Assembly (NCBI GenBank): GCA_015654605.1
Contig: JAATGO010000065.1
Location: 1-8,229 of the forward strand
Origin: Betaproteobacteria bacterium
GTDB taxonomy: Bacteria; Pseudomonadota; Gammaproteobacteria; Burkholderiales; Burkholderiaceae
Reading direction: 5' to 3'
Length of the DNA: 8,229 nt
Below, in pieces: positions 5,114 through 8,229 of this stretch (positions are counted from its first letter, which is position 1; every line of letters starts with the position of its first letter). The notes under the pieces are model-generated. The model saw nothing but the letters and a program-made list of their open reading frames with translations, was not told the origin of the DNA and searched no databases. The translations under genes were made by a program, and so were the position numbers.

Positions 5114-5800
5114 ATGAACCGAATCGGATTATTGGAAGATCATGAACGCCTGGCAAATATTATTCGCCAAGCGTTAACTAACACTGGCATTGAAGTCGAT
5201 ATCTATGGACGCATTGATCATGCAGCAGAAGGTTTTTCCAAAATCCCGTATGCAGCATTGATCATTGATCGTGGATTACCTGATGGCGATGGCCTTGATC
5301 TGCTTCGCTCATTACGAGCGAAAACCGTAGTAACACCATGCCTGATGTTGACTGCTCTTGATGCTTTACATGACCGCATTGCAGGTTTAGAAGCCGGTGC
5401 TGATGACTACCTGCCAAAACCATTTTCGATGGAAGAACTCGTGGCCAGAGTTCGCGCGCTGATAAGACGACCACCCCATCTACAAACTCTCATGCCTGAG
5501 TATCTAGATTTGCAACTCATGCCACATACCGGCACCATGCATCATGGTACCAAATCTATATCTCTTTCCCCATCAGAATTACAGGTGATGTTAAGCCTGG
5601 TTCACTCCAAAGGACAACCCGTACGGCGAACAGCGCTTGAGATGGCAGCGTGGGGAATAGGAGATGCCGTCACACCAAATGCACTTGACGTAGCATTACA
5701 CCGTCTCAGGCGGAAATTACTGGCGATTAAAGCTCGGGTCGAAATTGCCAATATCAGAGGCTATGGATTCGCACTGCATGAAACACATCATGTCGAATAG
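5114..5800 (+). CDS. OmpR/PhoP-family response regulator
   Basis: This is the DNA-binding half of a two-component system: phosphorylation by the partner kinase activates transcription of target genes. The 228-residue product has a receiver domain (about 1-115) with acidic Glu8/Asp9 in LLEDH, phospho-acceptor Asp52 in LIIDRGLPDGDG, Thr80 in CLMLTALDA and Lys102 in DDYLPKPFS. It is followed by an OmpR-type winged helix (about 128-228; SLSPSELQVMLSL, recognition helix NALDVALHRLRRKL, wing IRGYGF). The ATG at 5114 gives the standard MNRIGLLED start with a weak GAGCGG ribosome-binding site. An in-frame ATG at 5078 would add 12 atypical residues. The gene overlaps the kinase by 11 bases and diverges from mipA, its likely target. 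Confidence 0.95.
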   Translation: MNRIGLLEDHERLANIIRQALTNTGIEVDIYGRIDHAAEGFSKIPYAALIIDRGLPDGDGLDLLRSLRAKTVVTPCLMLTALDALHDRIAGLEAGADDYLPKPFSMEELVARVRALIRRPPHLQTLMPEYLDLQLMPHTGTMHHGTKSISLSPSELQVMLSLVHSKGQPVRRTALEMAAWGIGDAVTPNALDVALHRLRRKLLAIKARVEIANIRGYGFALHETHHVE

Positions 5801-7163
5801 CTTATCGAACAAACTGATCATTTCTACCAGCGCAAGTTTAGCAATCGTCGCTCTGTTATTTTTCGGCTTCCTTGCTGCCGTTCTACATTGGTATCCGCAA
5901 TGGTTTTTACAACAAGACTTGCGTGAAAATGTTGATCGTGTTGCAGCAGGTGTGCATTACGACGCCTCAGGGAAATTCTCTGGGGTCATATTACGATCAA
6001 GTTTGCAAGACACGTTCGATGCCTTACAGGTTGACAATATCTACCGTGTGCTAGATAAGCGCGGTACGTTACTGGCATCTTCCGACGGAGCAAATCAACC
6101 ATTACTGCCAGAAAATTCACAATTTATCCCTAAAGATTTTATTAATACTAATTTTGTCATGACACGTTCAGGCGTGACATTGCACGTCATCACCAAATTA
6201 ATCACTCGTCAGTCACATCAATTTTTTGTGCAAATTGGACGTAGTGAACGTATGCACCAAGTCATCATCGGAAATGATCTGGCTGATTTCAGATTAGCTG
6301 CGGTGATAGCCAACATCATTGCCATTTTTATCTTTACCTTAGTCGTATGGCTGACATTCAATCGCATGTTGCGACCTCTTCGCATTGCTTCTGAAGCTGC
6401 GAGCAAGATCGAATCCAATAATCTCCATACTCGCCTCTCGATGCAAGGAATCCCCTTAGAACTGACACCGTTAATAGAAGCATTTAATAAAGCATTAGAT
6501 CGACTTGAACGCGGCTATCGGGCACAACAAGAATTTCTCGCGACCGTTGCCCATGAACTGAAGACCCCACTCGCTTTGATTCGGGGAGAAATAGAACTTG
6601 GCGGCCTCACGAACCGAGACTTATTATTAAAAGATATCGACCGCATGGCGCGTCAAACCCAACAGTTGCTATATCTCACAGAAGTCAGTGACCACAATAA
6701 TTTTTTCTACGTCGACATAGATCCTACAGAAATGATCAAAGATGCCGTCGAACACCTAAGACGACTCGCGGATCGATTGAATATCAGCATTCATCTCGAG
6801 TTACCGCCGCAAAAAACTACCTTGCATGCAGATGCCTCTGCGATGTTCGTGCTCGTCAAGAATTTATTGGAAAATGCACTGCTCCATTCCCCAGAAGACA
6901 GCGAAATTTTGATAATACTGACTCAGGACATGCTACGTATTCGTGATCATGGATATGGTATCCCCAGTGAAGACGTGCCGTTTCTCTATAAAAGATTCTG
7001 GCGTGGATCGAATCGCCGAGACAATGGTGCAGGATTAGGGCTGGCGATATGCCATGAAATTGTATTGGCGCATGGATGGACATTAACGGTACATCCTGAT
7101 CAATCTCCTGGCGCTGAATTTGTTGTTTCGTTTGATCAAACATGGCACAACGTAGCCAGCTAA
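5790..7163 (+). CDS. two-component sensor histidine kinase
   Basis: This is an inner-membrane kinase that senses a periplasmic signal and phosphorylates the preceding regulator. From the ATG at 5790 it has 457 residues. TM1 is about 9-33 and a periplasmic domain of about 135 residues shows no family I recognise. TM2 is about 170-190 (AAVIANIIAIFIFTLVVWLTF), followed by a HAMP-like linker (about 191-243). The H-box His255 is in VAHELKTPLALIRGE, the N-box Asn358/Asn362 in NLLENALLHS, the G1 box in RDHGYGIP (386-392), the F-box in FLYKRFWRG and the G2 box GAGLGLAI (413-420). All catalytic boxes are intact. The start overlaps the regulator's end; an ATG at 5778 is also possible, and neither has a strong Shine-Dalgarno, so translation is probably coupled. 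The closest general type is QseC/PmrB-like envelope sensors. Confidence 0.94.
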   Translation: MSNSLSNKLIISTSASLAIVALLFFGFLAAVLHWYPQWFLQQDLRENVDRVAAGVHYDASGKFSGVILRSSLQDTFDALQVDNIYRVLDKRGTLLASSDGANQPLLPENSQFIPKDFINTNFVMTRSGVTLHVITKLITRQSHQFFVQIGRSERMHQVIIGNDLADFRLAAVIANIIAIFIFTLVVWLTFNRMLRPLRIASEAASKIESNNLHTRLSMQGIPLELTPLIEAFNKALDRLERGYRAQQEFLATVAHELKTPLALIRGEIELGGLTNRDLLLKDIDRMARQTQQLLYLTEVSDHNNFFYVDIDPTEMIKDAVEHLRRLADRLNISIHLELPPQKTTLHADASAMFVLVKNLLENALLHSPEDSEILIILTQDMLRIRDHGYGIPSEDVPFLYKRFWRGSNRRDNGAGLGLAICHEIVLAHGWTLTVHPDQSPGAEFVVSFDQTWHNVAS

Positions 7164-7254
7164 TCAGACTCAATTAAACAATAGGACAGGACAAAGGAGA
7201 GAAAGCAGCACATGGAAGTCGTCTGTTTTCTCATCATAGTTTTGGATGCTAAAG

Positions 7255-7581
7255 CTAAATCAGCAGGTGAATCACGCTCTGCTTATATTGCACATCTGGC
7301 TTTGTCTGGCATAATAAAACAGAAATTTCAAAGCTTGCTGCCCAGCGGTTGACTACCGCTGCAAACCCCATATGCACAGTATCTCGGCCATAGCGAGCAT
7401 TCAGTGCATCAAGCGCTACCGTTACCTGAGCCGGGCTTCGTTTCTCCTCGCCTGCGTCGAACAAGCTTAGCCGCACAACACCACATTCTCCAAGAGCCAT
7501 CAAAGCGACTCCTGCCTTTTTGTATTCAAAGCCCGTTCTATAGATCCGTCCCAATCCCTTAAATTTTACAGCAAATGAAAA
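7255..7581 (-). pseudogene. umuC: umuC 3' remnant (DNA polymerase V catalytic subunit, little-finger/C-terminal part)
   Basis: UmuC is the Y-family lesion-bypass polymerase of the SOS response. Only its C-terminal part is seen here: VKFKGLGRIYRTGFEYKKAGVAL, then VVRLSLFDAGEEKR and VALDALNARYGRDTVHMGFAAVVNRWAA. This matches the usual IYRxGYxYKKAGV, LFD and LNxRxGRGTL landmarks of UmuC. About 300 N-terminal residues, including all polymerase catalytic acids, are missing. After the Trp the expected SPRYTTRW-type ending is not recognisable in this frame, which suggests further decay. Upstream of about 7581 the open frame runs through the marR operator and gene on the other strand and has no UmuC similarity. 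It cannot encode an active polymerase. Confidence 0.82.
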
Positions 7582-7596
7582 CCAAGCCGAATCCAT

Positions 7597-7617
7597 ATAT
7601 ATCATATTGTGATATAT
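7597..7617. promoter_or_regulatory. palindromic operator B upstream of the marR-family gene
   Basis: ATATATCA-TATTG-TGATATAT is a perfect inverted repeat with 8-bp arms, centred about 50 bases upstream of the marR-family start, where an autoregulatory operator is expected. The core ATATCA-N5-TGATAT is the same as at 4647-4663. It also argues against the earlier in-frame ATG at 7575, since the operator would then lie inside the gene. Confidence 0.6.
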
Positions 7618-7655
7618 TACGATCTTCCATATGCATCCAGACTTATGCGCAATCC

Positions 7656-8084
7656 ATGAAATCCAGTACTGACGAAATTCTGAGCAAACGAGAATTCGAA
7701 GCCCTTTCCGATTTTCGTTACCAGTTACGCCGTTTCGAGCGTTTCTCTGAAGATGCTGTGCGGGCATTCAACATCACACCACTGCAATATCTGTTGCTGC
7801 TGCATATAAAAGGTTATCCGGGTCGCGACTATGCGACCGTCGGACAGCTGGCCGAACGCTTACAAGCAAAACCGCACGGCGTCGTCGCCCTCATCAGTCG
7901 CTGCGAAGCGCGCGGGCTGGTAATCCGGCAACCAAATGCAGAAGATAAGCGCCGGGTTGAAATCGTTCTACTCCAAGAGGGAGAACGCATATTGACCAAA
8001 CTCGCGGCGATTCACCGAGCTGAACTCATATCTCTGAAAGACGTGTTCCAAATTCCGTCGATCAATCTAGGGCACAAGGCATGA
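7656..8084 (+). CDS. MarR-family transcriptional regulator
   Basis: MarR proteins are dimeric winged-helix repressors that usually respond to small aromatic ligands or oxidants and control an adjacent gene. The 142-residue product has the expected length. The N-terminal dimerisation helix (about 11-38) is followed by LTPLQYLLLLHIKGYP-like helices. The winged helix spans about 61-110: TVGQLAERLQAKPHGVVALISRCEARGLVIRQPN, with the wing motif DKRRVEIVLLQEG that carries the conserved D-x-R signature. The C-terminal helix is short. The ATG at 7656 is chosen over 7575 because the palindromic operator lies between them. The stop overlaps the next gene's start (ATGA, 8081-8084), so the chloride channel gene is its likely co-regulated partner. 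This stretch is visibly richer in G+C than the two-component genes. Confidence 0.92.
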   Translation: MKSSTDEILSKREFEALSDFRYQLRRFERFSEDAVRAFNITPLQYLLLLHIKGYPGRDYATVGQLAERLQAKPHGVVALISRCEARGLVIRQPNAEDKRRVEIVLLQEGERILTKLAAIHRAELISLKDVFQIPSINLGHKA

Positions 8085-8229
8085 GCGAAAAATCCATAAG
8101 CCACGACGCTCGCCGCGACTTTTCAGGCGATGCACGTCTGCTACGTATGACGCTGCTTGCAGCCGCAGTTGGAGGCCTAAGCACCGTGACAGCCTCCATC
8201 CTTTTACATCTGATCAATTTCTTTACCAA
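8081..8229 (+). CDS. ClC-type chloride channel/antiporter (N-terminal part only)
   Basis: ClC proteins are inner-membrane chloride channels or H+/Cl- antiporters. Only 49 codons are inside the window. A polar N-terminus (MSEKSISHDARRDFSGDARLLRM) leads into a first membrane helix, TLLAAAVGGLSTVTASILLHLINFF, which resembles the start of ClC proteins (a Gly-rich first helix ending in xLIxFF). The selectivity motifs lie beyond the window, so the assignment rests on this helix and on the common marR-ClC gene pairing. The start overlaps the marR-family stop by ATGA, indicating translational coupling and one operon. Confidence 0.6.
   Translation, partial: MSEKSISHDARRDFSGDARLLRMTLLAAAVGGLSTVTASILLHLINFFT

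Noticed and set aside
7212..7352. 46-codon plus-strand frame after the sensor kinase, preceded by AGGAG
   Set aside because: The AGGAG is 12 bases from the ATG, the frame is antisense to the umuC remnant for most of its length, and the product is not recognisable.
7582..7767. N-terminal extension of the umuC-like frame (minus strand)
   Set aside because: It runs antisense through the marR-family gene and its operator and shows no UmuC similarity; treated as chance read-through of an open frame.

Overview
The window looks like a chromosomal segment of a fairly low-GC betaproteobacterium. The supports are the ribosomal cluster rpsF-priB-rpsR (priB between the S6 and S18 genes is a beta/gammaproteobacterial arrangement), the protein sequences of S6 and LexA, and a MipA/OmpV outer-membrane protein. 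I cannot place it to genus. The list of genes is ordinary; the interesting material is mostly in the unusually long intergenic regions.

Layout. Positions 1-933 (minus strand) hold rpsR (cut by the window edge), priB and rpsF, with a sigma70-type promoter near 1007-1035. Diverging from them is lexA (1155-1796, plus), behind a strong -35 and two adjacent LexA boxes. About 480 bases without a recognisable gene follow, then an isolated fliO-like gene (2277-2783). Next come about 320 mostly empty bases and tRNA-Cys (3106-3179, minus). Between the tRNA and mipA (3180-3645) I see no normal gene. There is a near-consensus minus-strand promoter with its own intrinsic terminator, which predicts a ~77-nt small RNA. 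A plus-strand intrinsic terminator and a 29-codon open frame lie opposite it.

The second half is an envelope-sensing module. mipA (3646-4443, minus) diverges from an OmpR/PhoP-type response regulator (5114-5800) and its overlapping sensor kinase (5790-7163). The 670-base divergent region carries the same 20-22 bp element twice in opposite orientation, so each transcription unit has one copy in the same orientation relative to its own direction. These are good candidates for response-regulator operators. The same region also holds a 17-bp palindrome, ATATCA-N5-TGATAT, that recurs just before the marR-family gene at 7656. This suggests that the MarR-type regulator controls itself and also this region.

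The right end has a degenerate 3' remnant of umuC (about 7255-7581, minus). It abuts a visibly GC-richer marR-family gene and the start of a ClC-type chloride channel gene joined by an ATGA overlap. The umuC relic suggests loss of a polymerase V gene at this junction, while lexA is intact at the other end of the window.
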